A stretch of DNA of 17,902 nucleotides, taken from positions 71,025 to 88,926 of the forward strand of contig QZLH01000259.1 of NCBI GenBank assembly GCA_003833135.1, read 5' to 3'. Below, piece after piece: positions 9,643 through 17,893 of the stretch; the stretch's first letter is position 1; each line of letters opens with the position of its first letter. The notes below the pieces were generated by a model. The model did no database searches. It was not told the origin of the DNA and saw only the letters and a list, made by a program, of their open reading frames with translations. The position numbers and the translations under genes were made by a program. This DNA is from Oehlia diaphana. Taxonomy: Eukaryota > Glomeromycota > Glomeromycetes > Glomerales > Glomeraceae.

Positions 9643-9795
9643 ATTAAATAACTATAATATTTTATACCTATTATATCATTATTAGCATGTTTTTTTTTTG
9701 AATTAAATTATATAATGTCAGCTTTATGGGCCCCCCGACGTATGTCCATATTGAAAAAGTATAACTTACTAAGGGCAATTTTGTGATTGTATATT

Positions 9796-10064
9796 CGTCC
9801 CTATAAAAAAAAATTTCTTTAAAATATACTAAAAATATATTCAAATTTTAAATATACTTGAAATATACTTAAACCACATTTAAAATTTAAAATACGCTTA
9901 AAATTGCAATTTTAAGTATATTTTAAGTGTAAATTTTTATACTTAAAATGTATTTAAATTATATTTAAAATTGCAATATTTTAAATTTTAGTATAATTTA
10001 GGTTTATTTAAAAGCATATAAGTACGTTTTAAATATATATAATATACATATTTTTTCTAGGGCG
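9796..10064. mobile_element. AT-rich palindromic MITE-like element
   Basis: The left end CGTCCCTATAAAAAAAAA resembles the reverse complement of the right end, CGCCCTAGAAAAAATA. Between them the sequence is almost entirely variants of TTAAAATATACTTA and its complement, so the left half pairs with the right half. The centre is a perfect 20-bp palindrome, CTTAAAATTGCAATTTTAAG, at 9897-9916. It has no coding capacity. The ends are approximate. Confidence 0.55.
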
Positions 10065-10141
10065 TGTTACCTTACACTGTAACAATTAACAATGGTATCA
10101 TAACTGATTACTAATTAAATAAACGTGTTGATCAATTTTGA

Positions 10142-10192
10142 ATAAATAAGTCCGGTTATATAATATAACCGGTGAAATCCGAACTTATTTAT
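10142..10192. repeat. palindrome with cruciform potential
   Basis: A perfect palindrome CCGGTTATATAATATAACCGG (10152-10172) sits between the outer arms ATAAATAAGT (10142-10151) and ACTTATTTAT (10183-10192). A further ATAACCGG-like copy follows at about 10213-10222. No gene is close by. It may be the remnant of a foldback element. Confidence 0.6.
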
Positions 10193-10399
10193 AATCACGT
10201 GCTATGGAGATAACATAACCGGTTTTTGGCTTTCTAATTCTTTAATTCTTACACAAAAAATAATATGCTCCGTGAAACAAACAATAAATAACAAACCTTT
10301 ACAATCAACACTAGATATAGCGAAATTATAATCAGGTTCCCTGAATACGCCACAGTTTTATTAATGAGACTTCCACGGACAATGGTACTACTGTAACTT

Positions 10400-10507
10400 T
10401 ACAGATCTGTACATTAAATTTCAGGTCCGTACACCGAATATTTATTTTAATAATCACATTTCTGTACACAAAACTTTTTGAAAATTTACTTTTTGTACGA
10501 GAAACTC
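10400..10507 (+). repeat. diverged CTGTAC-containing repeats
   Basis: The motif (C/T)(C/T)GTAC or TTGTAC recurs at 10409, 10429, 10464 and 10495. The stretch from about 10459 to 10507 aligns with the tandem array at 10721-10810 in the same orientation (TCTGTACACAAAACT and TTTGTACGAGAAA versus TCTGTACACGAGGGT and TTTGTACGCGAAA). This looks like an older, irregular part of the same repeat. Confidence 0.45.
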
Positions 10508-10720
10508 TACAAACCATTTTTTAGTATATATTATTATGAATCATATGAATCATTGGATTTTCTTAACTATTTTTTTTTTTTTTTTTTGATCCATGGATGA
10601 ATTGAAATTATATCTTTCGCCTGAATTTCATACTTATGATTAAATTTATTAGTAAAGAAAAAAAAAGATTATATAAGATGATAAAAAAGTATGTCGACGT
10701 CGAACCCCCTTGGTCCTGGA

Positions 10721-10810
10721 GTAAATCTGTACACGAGGGTAAAATTCATTGTAAATTTGTACGCGAAAGAAATTTTTATTGTAAATCCGTACAACAAAGT
10801 ATATCATTGT
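10721..10810 (+). repeat. three 30-bp tandem repeats
   Basis: The units 10721-10750, 10751-10780 and 10781-10810 each begin GTAAAT(C/T)(T/C)GTAC and have an exact 30-bp period. They lie inside a 119-codon open frame (10636-10995), where they would read as three related 10-residue units (KSVHEGKIHC, KFVRERNFYC, KSVQQSISLL). The remainder of that frame is not protein-like and its flanks are homologous to non-coding DNA at 15986-16260. I therefore treat the array as a DNA repeat and not a gene. Confidence 0.55.
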
Positions 10811-10890
10811 TAGTTGAAATCCATACCAAACTTTGGCAAACCTTACGGGACTTTCAATTCCGTACAACGAGTATATTCAGGGGTCCTAAC

Positions 10891-11110
10891 CTTAGTTATT
10901 ATAATATTATGAAAAAAATTTTGAAAAATTTTATTGATATATATTCCGTATTTGATTTTGGTATATTAAATGTTAGAACTGTACAACCTATCTAGCGTGT
11001 CAAATTTCGAAATATGTTATTTAATCAGAATAAAAATTTAACACTTTTACTAATATTAACTTAATTACCGCTTATAATGCTACGATCGTAAAACATCAGA
11101 TGGCTAATTT
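10891..11110 (+). repeat. diverged dispersed repeat, copy 1
   Basis: This segment is homologous, in the same orientation, to 15986-16260. Shared landmarks in order are TTATAATAT, TATTGATA, GTATTTTGAT/GTATTTGATT, TTAGAACT, GAAATATGTTA, TAATATTAACTT, TTATAATG and CGT(A/-)AAACA. The divergence is high and there are indels. Its nature (transposon remnant or segmental duplication) is unknown. Confidence 0.5.
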
Positions 11111-11130
11111 TAATGTTAATGAATGTGAGC

Positions 11131-11695
11131 CAAAATTCACGATAATTCCGATAAATCAATTGTGTTTCGTCCGATAGCTGGAAAGTAAAAAAAATATTCG
11201 ATGATTTTACAAAAATTGGTAAAATGAATTTTTCACTAAGATAGTATTATTATGCATTAACAGGATTTTTCTCCGATTTTCTCAATTATTTTAATGCGGA
11301 TGATGCGGAGAAATTGACGAGATAGGGTTAAGAATAATAATGTCCTCATAATTAATAATTGGGATTGGATTTATCGTTTTTAAACTGTTGATTAAGCAGA
11401 ATACTGCGGATCTATGAATTTGAATTATATTGATTTTTAAAACAACGCAAAAAAAAAGCAAAAAGAAAAGTTGTAAATATCATAGTAATGTTAAATGAAA
11501 AATGTATTTCGGTTTGTTTTATTTTATTTAAATATAATAGTTCGTTTTAAGCTAAAAATATGTTGAAATACCAATTTTTAAGTTCCTGATGTAATGCTAA
11601 ATTATATTTTATTGTTAAAGTTAACAAAAGAACAATAGAAAAGCTCTTAAGGCGAATAAAAAATGGAATTGCAATACTTTGATTTTTAAAGTCAT
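11131..11695. other. AT-rich stretch without a gene
   Basis: No open frame, RNA gene or clear repeat is visible here. The sequence is A/T-rich with short homopolymer runs. Confidence 0.55.
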
Positions 11696-11875
11696 AATAC
11701 CGTACCATTCCGAAATTACATTCCGAAATTACATTCCGAAATTACATTCCGAAATTAAACAACCCGAAAATAAGCAACCCCGGCCCGCATTATAGCGATT
11801 TTGACCAGAATTATGACTACTTTGGCCGGAATTAAGTTCAAAAAATTGTTGTTTAATTCGGAATGGTACGGTATT
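11696..11875. mobile_element. TA-flanked MITE with an internal 13-bp tandem repeat
   Basis: The left end AATACCGTACCATTCCGAAA matches the reverse complement of the right end (TAATTCGGAATGGTACGGTATT) over about 22 positions with a single one-base gap. If CCGTACC is taken as the true tip, both sides are bordered by TA, the Tc1-mariner target. Just inside the left end ATTCCGAAATTAC occurs four times in tandem (11707-11758), the first copy being part of the inverted repeat. The middle holds the GACCAGAATTATG/TTTGGCCGG core. No protein is encoded. This is the cleanest short element in the window. Confidence 0.8.
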
Positions 11876-11975
11876 TCAAATTTTTCTAACAGAATAGAAT
11901 TTGGTCATTCCCTGACTAAAATTAAACATTAATTTCTTAATAATATTTTTATTTATTTTAAAATATAGGAAAATT

Positions 11976-12282
11976 TCACCTAAACAGTGCTTTTGATTTA
12001 GTCCGTGGATTTATTGCCAAAGATTTGCACCATTCGTTCTGAATAGCTTCCACGCTGCGCTCAATCTTGGCTTCTTCCCGAGACCAATCGGTCTTTGATT
12101 TTCTTTTTCTCGGCCGCAGCATCTCCCGACGATATCACGGGTGGTTTTTGGACTAAGCACTTGGATTTTCTGTGGCGTCGAACAGTCCGGGCTTGCGTCT
12201 CTAACTTAATTTTTGAGTTTTTGGTAGATGTAGGTTTTCGAGTTTTCTTTTGATTGATTATTGTAGTATATTTTGATAATAC
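11976..12282 (-). pseudogene. GC-richer decayed coding fragment of unknown family
   Basis: About 300 bp with clearly higher GC than its neighbours carries two overlapping open frames on the minus strand. Frame one (12282-12061, no ATG) gives about 73 residues, basic and Lys/Arg/Ser-rich, including KIKLETQARTVRRHRKSKC and PPVISSGDAAAEKKK. Frame two (ATG at 12122, stop at 11976) gives 48 residues: MLRPRKRKSKTDWSREEAK, then IERSVEAIQNEWCKSLAI and a basic tail. The second reads naturally as the continuation of the first after a frameshift around 12061-12122. No known domain is recognised. Alternatively only one frame was ever coding, or the GC rise reflects transferred DNA. Confidence 0.35.
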
Positions 12283-12780
12283 TTATTAATAAAATTATAA
12301 ATTATAATACGTTTGTTGTTAAAAAAGAAACAAAGATTTATTTGTAGTAGAATTAATATTTGGTATTATAACGATAAAATAAAAAAAAACACATTTTAAA
12401 TATACTAAACGTACTCGTGTAAATAAATATTATTTTCATTTGCATCGATTAAATTTTCATGGTTTTATTAGTTAAGAAATCTTTGAATTCCGGCTGTGGC
12501 GATAATGATAATAGTGTAGAATGTTATTTAAATAATGAGACGGAAAGGCAAACATGATAACACGTTATTATATGATTGGTGACGTTTTCGTTATTCATTG
12601 TAAAGAAGTTGTATGTTAAATATAGTTATCTTCGTTGGTATTTTCTCCTTTTCTTCATCCATCAATTTATGATGTCTTGATATTTAAAACGATTAGAATG
12701 ATTCCTAATATATTACTTCATCTCACGTCTTAAACGTGAATCTGATTTTTTGCAAATACGATATAAATATCAACTATCTC
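12283..12780. other. AT-rich stretch without a gene
   Basis: Nothing coding or structured is seen between the GC-richer fragment and the repeat block that starts at about 12781. Confidence 0.55.
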
Positions 12781-13007
12781 GCTGCAACACCTGGCCGCAG
12801 GAGCAGGTTTTAGCCCTTTAGATACATCAATTATCACATCTGCGACACCCAGCCACAGGATATTGACAAATGATGCTGCGCTTTCAACGCGAGTCTGACT
12901 CTTGTTACATTAACGATTGTTAAAACCATCGTACATCCGGCACTTCCCCATTTCAAACACCCGGCTTGCCTTATGTGACACTCGGCCACAGGGAAATTGA
13001 CAATTGA
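12781..13007 (+). repeat. degenerate repeat block with the GACACC(C)GGCCACAGG motif
   Basis: Three related copies are GCAACACCTGGCCGCAGGA (12784), GCGACACCCAGCCACAGGA (12842) and GTGACACTCGGCCACAGGG (12975). The second and third both continue with ATTGACAA..TGAT. A partial ACACCCGGCTTGCC lies at 12957. The spacings of about 58 and 133 bp suggest an old tandem array with a unit near 60-67 bp. GC is higher than in the flanks. No function is assigned. Confidence 0.45.
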
Positions 13008-13028
13008 TAATACCGAAAGGTTTGAAAT

Positions 13029-13410
13029 TTAAACAACAGACAAATAAAAATGAACATTTCGGTAATAGGCATGTGAAGATTTCCATTCAATTTGCCGGAA
13101 AACATCCGCCTCTGAAATTTTTTTGATAAAGAATATGTATATCCTAGTCACAAAGACTATCCCATAGATTAAGATCTTTGTTCCGGTAAGCTTGAGGACC
13201 ATATGTAAATACACAAATAGTTTTATAACATATACATTCAAATAACAACAATTATGAAGAAAAGACTTACCTGGAAAACGTAGCCATACAAGTACTCCCA
13301 ACAGTAGAACGATAGTATACGTTCTAGAGTGTAACGCTCTCGGAATATACTTTCAATACCACTTGCTCACCTTCCTTACATTTCCTTTTAATAGAACTTT
13401 GAATCTGTTT
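13029..13410 (-). pseudogene. possible spliced gene remnant
   Basis: On the minus strand, CCAG|GTAAGT (exon ends 13271) is a perfect fungal-type donor. TTTCAG at 13117-13112 is a good acceptor, giving a 159-nt intron. Joining gives VWLRFPEADVFRQIEWKSSH and then AYYRNVHFYLSVV, ending in TAA at 13029. Upstream, after another TTTCAG acceptor (exon would start at 13410), the sequence reads KQIQSSIKRKCKEGEQVVLK and VYSESVTL before a TAG. That stop lies in a different frame from the downstream exon, so the gene, if it was one, is broken or my exon edges are wrong. The family is not recognised. The splice signals are better than the coding evidence. Confidence 0.3.
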
Positions 13411-14580
13411 CTGAAATTTGAAATTTTAGTCGCATGTGAATTTGTTATTTGCCTATTTTACAAGGTAAATCTGTATAGAATTTTAGAATATAGAGTAGAG
13501 AGTGAAAAGTTTCTTATAATTTATGCGCGCAATTTATTGTGGTAAAAAAATATTATTTTATTATTTTTGGAGAATTTGTGAATTAACTCATGTAAGCTAG
13601 GAAGGTCAGTCTATTAGGATCATGCTGATTTTGACGGACTGATATTTTTTGTTAATGGCTAAATAATTGTTAAATATGACTATAAATTAATCCTTTAATA
13701 AGTTTTACAGTTTAGTTATACTTAATACTCTTACAATAATAATAGCATGATCTTGCAATAACTATTATTTACAATGCAACAATGCTTAAATTTTTTACAA
13801 AATTACATGGAATACGGTTTACGACACACATGTATGGATTAGTTAAAAAAATATTAGTAATAATATTAATATTGATATTTGAGATAATTGGTATTATTTA
13901 TTTTTGAGATTTTCTGTAACTATAAAATATTTGCAAATGAGTAAATTTTTATTTTTATTTTTAAATCCATGTGAACTAGGATTGCAAATGAGTAAATATA
14001 ATGGAATCGATTTAAATATTTCATTAATATCAGGCACGTGATGAATTATATTCGTTTGTATGCAACTATACTTTTTTTAAGATATATTTAGGGATTCAGA
14101 TATTTGAAACTTTATGGTTATGTTAACTTTTTTAGCGTCAACGTCAGTGGCATCATTGCCGTTTGACTCATGTGACTTCGTAAATGACTTACTTGACATC
14201 AAAATTGATTAAAAAAATTTATATTATTTAAAGCTTCTGACCAACTCTTGATGTGAAATGACAGAGACTTTTTAAAACTTTTGTCGTTTTAATTATAGGT
14301 GATACACATGCGGTGTATAATACGGATTTAATTTAGTTAATGATGTTTAAATAAATTAAGAAAGTAAATCAAAGGAGATAAAAGTACTGTTAATTAAAGT
14401 TAATTAAAAGAGTTGTAAGGATATTTTGATATTTCAAAAGTCGACATCAATGACGTAACACAATATGACGCAAATTGAGATTACGTCACTAACAAATGTT
14501 TGCACCCCTAAATATGTTAAAGTCAATATTACATTCCTAATTGGAACATGTTACAATAAGATTTACCGAATGCCATTTCT
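13411..14580. other. AT-rich stretch without a gene
   Basis: The frames at 13363-13545 and 14465-14692 are short and lack coding character. Direct repeats of GCAAATGAGTAAAT occur near 13933 and 13983. A cluster of TGACG motifs is listed separately. Confidence 0.5.
14451..14488. repeat. TGACGTAA inverted pair with a third TGACG motif
   Basis: TGACGTAA at 14451-14458 is inverted as TTACGTCA at 14481-14488, with TGACG at 14466. These equal CRE/ATF-type bZIP half-sites in form. No gene lies nearby, so regulatory use is doubtful and the pair may just belong to repeat DNA. Confidence 0.3.
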
Positions 14581-15045
14581 CATACATATCATTTCCCGAA
14601 GTCAATTTTCCGATTTTCGATTTCCTGAAACTGATCATTTCCCCGAAACTTTTAATTTTAATATATGGAAATTTTACTGGATTAATAAATGATGTATAGG
14701 TTTCTTTATAACCAATTTCATTTTGACTTGGCCATACGGTTTATAAAAATGATTGACTACCATGAGATTATTTGACAATTAATTAAAGAAAGTTTTAAAT
14801 AAATATATAATAAAAATAATAAGGCAATATATACGTACACTTTTTGCGTGAGAAAAAGGATCATCTGATGATTTCTTGTGGTGCATACTAGCATACAGTA
14901 TATACTGTATCGTACAATAACTTGATAATAAAATTCTTGACGTAATAATTCCTTTAATCCTTGTTATTATATAAAATATAAATATTGTAAAAAAAAGTAT
15001 AACGGAAAATGATTTAGAAAATTGATTTCGGGAAATTGTAGTATG
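14581..15045. mobile_element. possible inverted-repeat element with TTTCCCGAA arms
   Basis: ATTTCCCGAAGTCAATTTTC at 14591-14610 matches the reverse complement of 15017-15036 with one difference. CATAC precedes it on the left, and the right arm is mirrored by GTATG (15041-15045). Further CCGAAA/TTTCC repeats follow the left arm. The interior contains TACAGTATATACTGTA (about 14895-14910), a perfect palindrome. The outer ends and target duplication are not resolved. No coding frame was found. Confidence 0.4.
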
Positions 15046-15334
15046 GTGACCCTAATAAAATTCCATACAGTAAGCTGATACTCATACTCGATATATTATT
15101 GACATTAATATCATCAACGAAATTCTCTATAATATAACGTAATTGAATCATTATTAATATCTTGATCTTTTAATGTAGATTTTCCTTATCAAGTTATTCC
15201 AGATCTATTATAAATAGGCAAATTTACTTTTGAAAAATCAATTTATTTTTTATAAATCCAATTTTTCATTTGACCAATTTAAATATCTGATATAAGTAAA
15301 AAAGAAAAATTCTTACAATATATGTTTAAATAAC

Positions 15335-15780
15335 ATGAATCCAGCCGGCTTTATTTCAACAACGCATTCACGTTAATCATGTGATTTTTGCGCAGATGAT
15401 GTCGTAGATGATGTCGTCGCGCAATAAGTTTCCACTTATTGTGATAATATGTGGATGGGTATATATCGATCACATGTTCTAACAAATTCTTTCAACGTTC
15501 CATTTTCATGTTATTCTACTGTACAAGGGGACATCAATTATAATGCATCAAAATGTCTACTTTTCAGATCAAATATGACTCGATAATCGATATATCGATT
15601 CAACAAACGTTCCAACCTCCTATTCAAACCAACTTTTTTGTCGAATCAAATTCTACCCATTCATCTTAGTTATTTGAACCGCCTAGCGATACTTCAATTA
15701 CCACGTTTAACGTAAAAGATCCTATACAATTATCAAATAAATCGTTTAGTATTTATTATGCAATGATTAACTAAATATTT
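15335..15780 (+). pseudogene. broken paralogue 1 of the Q/N-rich gene
   Basis: It begins ATGAATCCAGCCGGCTTT like the intact gene at 6910, but reads only 13 codons before TAA because of a deletion. Colinear matches continue: CATTCACGTTAATCATGTGATTT, the GGxxACATCAATTATAAT segment, CAACAAACGTTCCAA, CTATTCAAACCAACTTT, GCGATACTTCAATTACCA, and TCGTTTAGTATT before the match fades near 15780. A 12-bp tandem duplication (GATGATGTCGTA, then GATGATGTCGTC, 15395-15418) and an ATCGATATATCGAT insertion are extra. Upstream, TTTGACCAATTT and TATGTTTAAATAAC resemble the intact gene's leader. The last third of the domain is not recognisable. Confidence 0.75.
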
Positions 15781-15985
15781 TTTTATTATTATTAGTTGAA
15801 ATTATTTTTATGTATATTTACATAGAGATAGTGTTTTTTTAATACGGTATATATATTATTATTATTAACGTGTTTTTTTTGAATATTTAGACAAATGGTC
15901 GCTATTCATCTATATAAAGAAGTAAAATTATGTGAAACAATCGATAAATCGATAAATCAATAGGCACATAGAGAAATTACTGAGA

Positions 15986-16260
15986 TTCGTTAATAATATT
16001 ATAATATAATTTACCTGCAAATAAAAAAGAATATTATTGATAGATTTTGTATTTTGATTGGTACATCAAACAATTTTTTAGAACTAATCCGAGTTGTATA
16101 ATTAATTCTATCCTAGACGTGTTACCTGAAGATATTGAAATATGTTAAACAGACTAAAAAATAAAAATAAAAATTTAAATAATTATTAATATTAACTTTT
16201 TTTAATTAATTTATTATCATTTATAATGTTTACGTTCATAAAACAATGAATGCCCAATTT
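15986..16260 (+). repeat. diverged dispersed repeat, copy 2
   Basis: Homologous to 10891-11110 in the same orientation, as described there. It starts 200 bp after the fading end of the broken paralogue at 15335. Nothing comparable follows the intact gene at 6910, so the repeat is not simply part of that family's duplication unit. Confidence 0.5.
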
Positions 16261-16462
16261 TTTTTTTTTTTTTAAAAAAAAAAATACCAGATTATGAATG
16301 TATTATGAATATTATAATAAATTTCTCATAAATTCATTGAAAAAAAAAAACACGTATTTATATCAATCACTTTTTTTTAAAGTTTTAAAAATCAATTTGC
16401 CAAGATTTTTTTATACAAAGAAATATACTGTAAATCATTCTTCATACGATAATAACCGAATG

Positions 16463-16498
<36 letters not shown>

Positions 16499-16499
16499 A

Positions 16500-16549
<50 letters not shown>

Positions 16550-17103
16550 AGATAAGATTATTCGATAGAATTATCAGAAAATTCCAATTTTCGCAAATCA
16601 TATGAATTTCCTTTTTGGTCATCATTCTTTTTAACGAGATGACTGTATTCACGTAACACTTAATTATTTATGATTTCTTTTTTGGTTAATTTAGTATAAC
16701 TAAAAAGGAATAAACTGGTTTGATACAACCCTATGTAAAAATCAGCCAAATTACCATATAAATTTTTTTAATCTTCGCCTCAATCCTTTTTGGAAATATT
16801 ACAATGCAAAAAAAAAAAAAAAAAATATTTCACGTACGTTAGATTTTGTTTGATCTTTTTACAAATAAACAATATTTAAAAAAATCGGTTGTATTGTTTT
16901 CTTTTTTTCAAGGTTCTTTTATAAAAAACATTATGATTATTATTTATTATTTCTAAAAAAAAAATTTTTGATGATTCTTTCTTTTTTTATATAGTATAAA
17001 TAAATAAAATAATTAAATTATAATATTTTTTTGATAATAAAATAATTAAATTAAAATTAATATCTTTTATTATATTTTAATTTACATATAAAGGGTTAAT
17101 TTA
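16261..17103. other. low-complexity stretch with long poly-A and the leader of the second broken copy
   Basis: A runs of more than 30 fill 16463-16496 and 16503-16547. The poly-Lys frame ending there is an artefact. From about 16900, TTTTTTTCAAGGTTCTTTT matches the upstream region of the intact Q/N-rich gene, so the second broken paralogue kept part of its leader. Confidence 0.55.
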
Positions 17104-17595
17104 ATGAATCCAAATGAATATCAACAATCATTCCTTTAACTCTCTTTTATAACAAAATATTTTAAAATTCTTCATTATCTTACTTTGAATAAAGGAAACG
17201 TTAATTAATATATTGTTTCAACGCATTAAAAATGGCAACTTTTTAAAGACCATTATGAGCCAACAGATTTAACAAATGTTCCCATTTATATCCTCTAAAA
17301 AATAGTAATTCGCCCGTTTCGCCCGTTTCGCCCGTTTAACTTAACAATCAAACCTTTTCCAATTACAGCATTATGCGATGATCATGTTATAAATCTATCC
17401 ATTTAGTATTATACAATTAAGAAAATGATTATTAAATACATTTCATTGTTGCAATAATCAATCATATCAGGTATCATATATAATCATTTCCCCTTCCTTT
17501 TTGAATAAAGGTTTTATAATACTATATACAGTTAACTTTTACTTTATATGGAAAAGAAATCTAAATCGAAATTTTAATATTATAAGTAAATTGAA
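17104..17595 (+). pseudogene. broken paralogue 2 of the Q/N-rich gene
   Basis: It starts ATGAATCCAAATGAATATCA (MNPNEYQQSFL, then TAA). Homology to the intact gene is clear in the domain part: CATTTAGTATTATACAATTA (versus CGTTTAGTATTATGCAATTG), GAAAATGATTATTAAATA, TCATATCAGGTATCAT, CCTTCCTTTTTGAATAAA and TTTACTTTATATGGAAAAGA, reaching the former stop near 17595. Many changes from the intact copy are CG to TG or CA. At 17311-17337, CGCCCGTTT is repeated three times where the intact gene has a single CACCCGTTC. It is non-functional as protein. Confidence 0.75.
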
Positions 17596-17781
17596 TCCAT
17601 TTTAAGTATTTTATTGACTTTTTAAAATATTTTATTTTAATTTATATATAAACACAAATATATATATTATCGTATTATAGTAATAAAAAAAGTAAACTTT
17701 ATTAGTAAAAGTGAAAATTTAATTAATTTTGTTATTAATAATTGTTATACAAAATAATACCTTAATTAGAAGAAATGGTGG

Positions 17782-17893
17782 GAGAGAGAGAGAAAAAAAA
17801 AAAAAAAAAAAAAAAAACAAAAAATAAAAATAAAAAAAAAAAAAAAAAAAAAAAATCAAAAAAATCAATATATATATATATATATATATATAT
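17782..17893. repeat. GA, poly-A and TA simple repeats
   Basis: A short (GA)n run (about 17782-17793) leads into poly-A broken by a few other bases. A (TA)n run follows from about 17869 to 17893. This is simple-sequence DNA at the window end. Confidence 0.85.

Noticed and set aside
10636..10995. 119-codon frame with in-frame 10-residue repeats
   Set aside because: The repeats extend as irregular non-coding copies upstream, and the 3' part is homologous to non-coding DNA at 15986-16260. A DNA repeat explains it better than a gene.
11707..11758. Possible CRISPR-like direct repeats
   Set aside because: The units are contiguous 13-mers without spacers, inside a MITE in eukaryote-like DNA.
16298..16504. 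68-codon frame ending in poly-Lys
   Set aside because: The tail is just a genomic poly-A run, and nothing else in the frame is protein-like.
17104..17595. Repeat-induced point mutation (RIP) as the cause of decay
   Set aside because: The visible changes are not limited to the CA dinucleotide context typical of RIP. Several are at CG, so methyl-cytosine deamination fits better. A proper count was not possible by eye.
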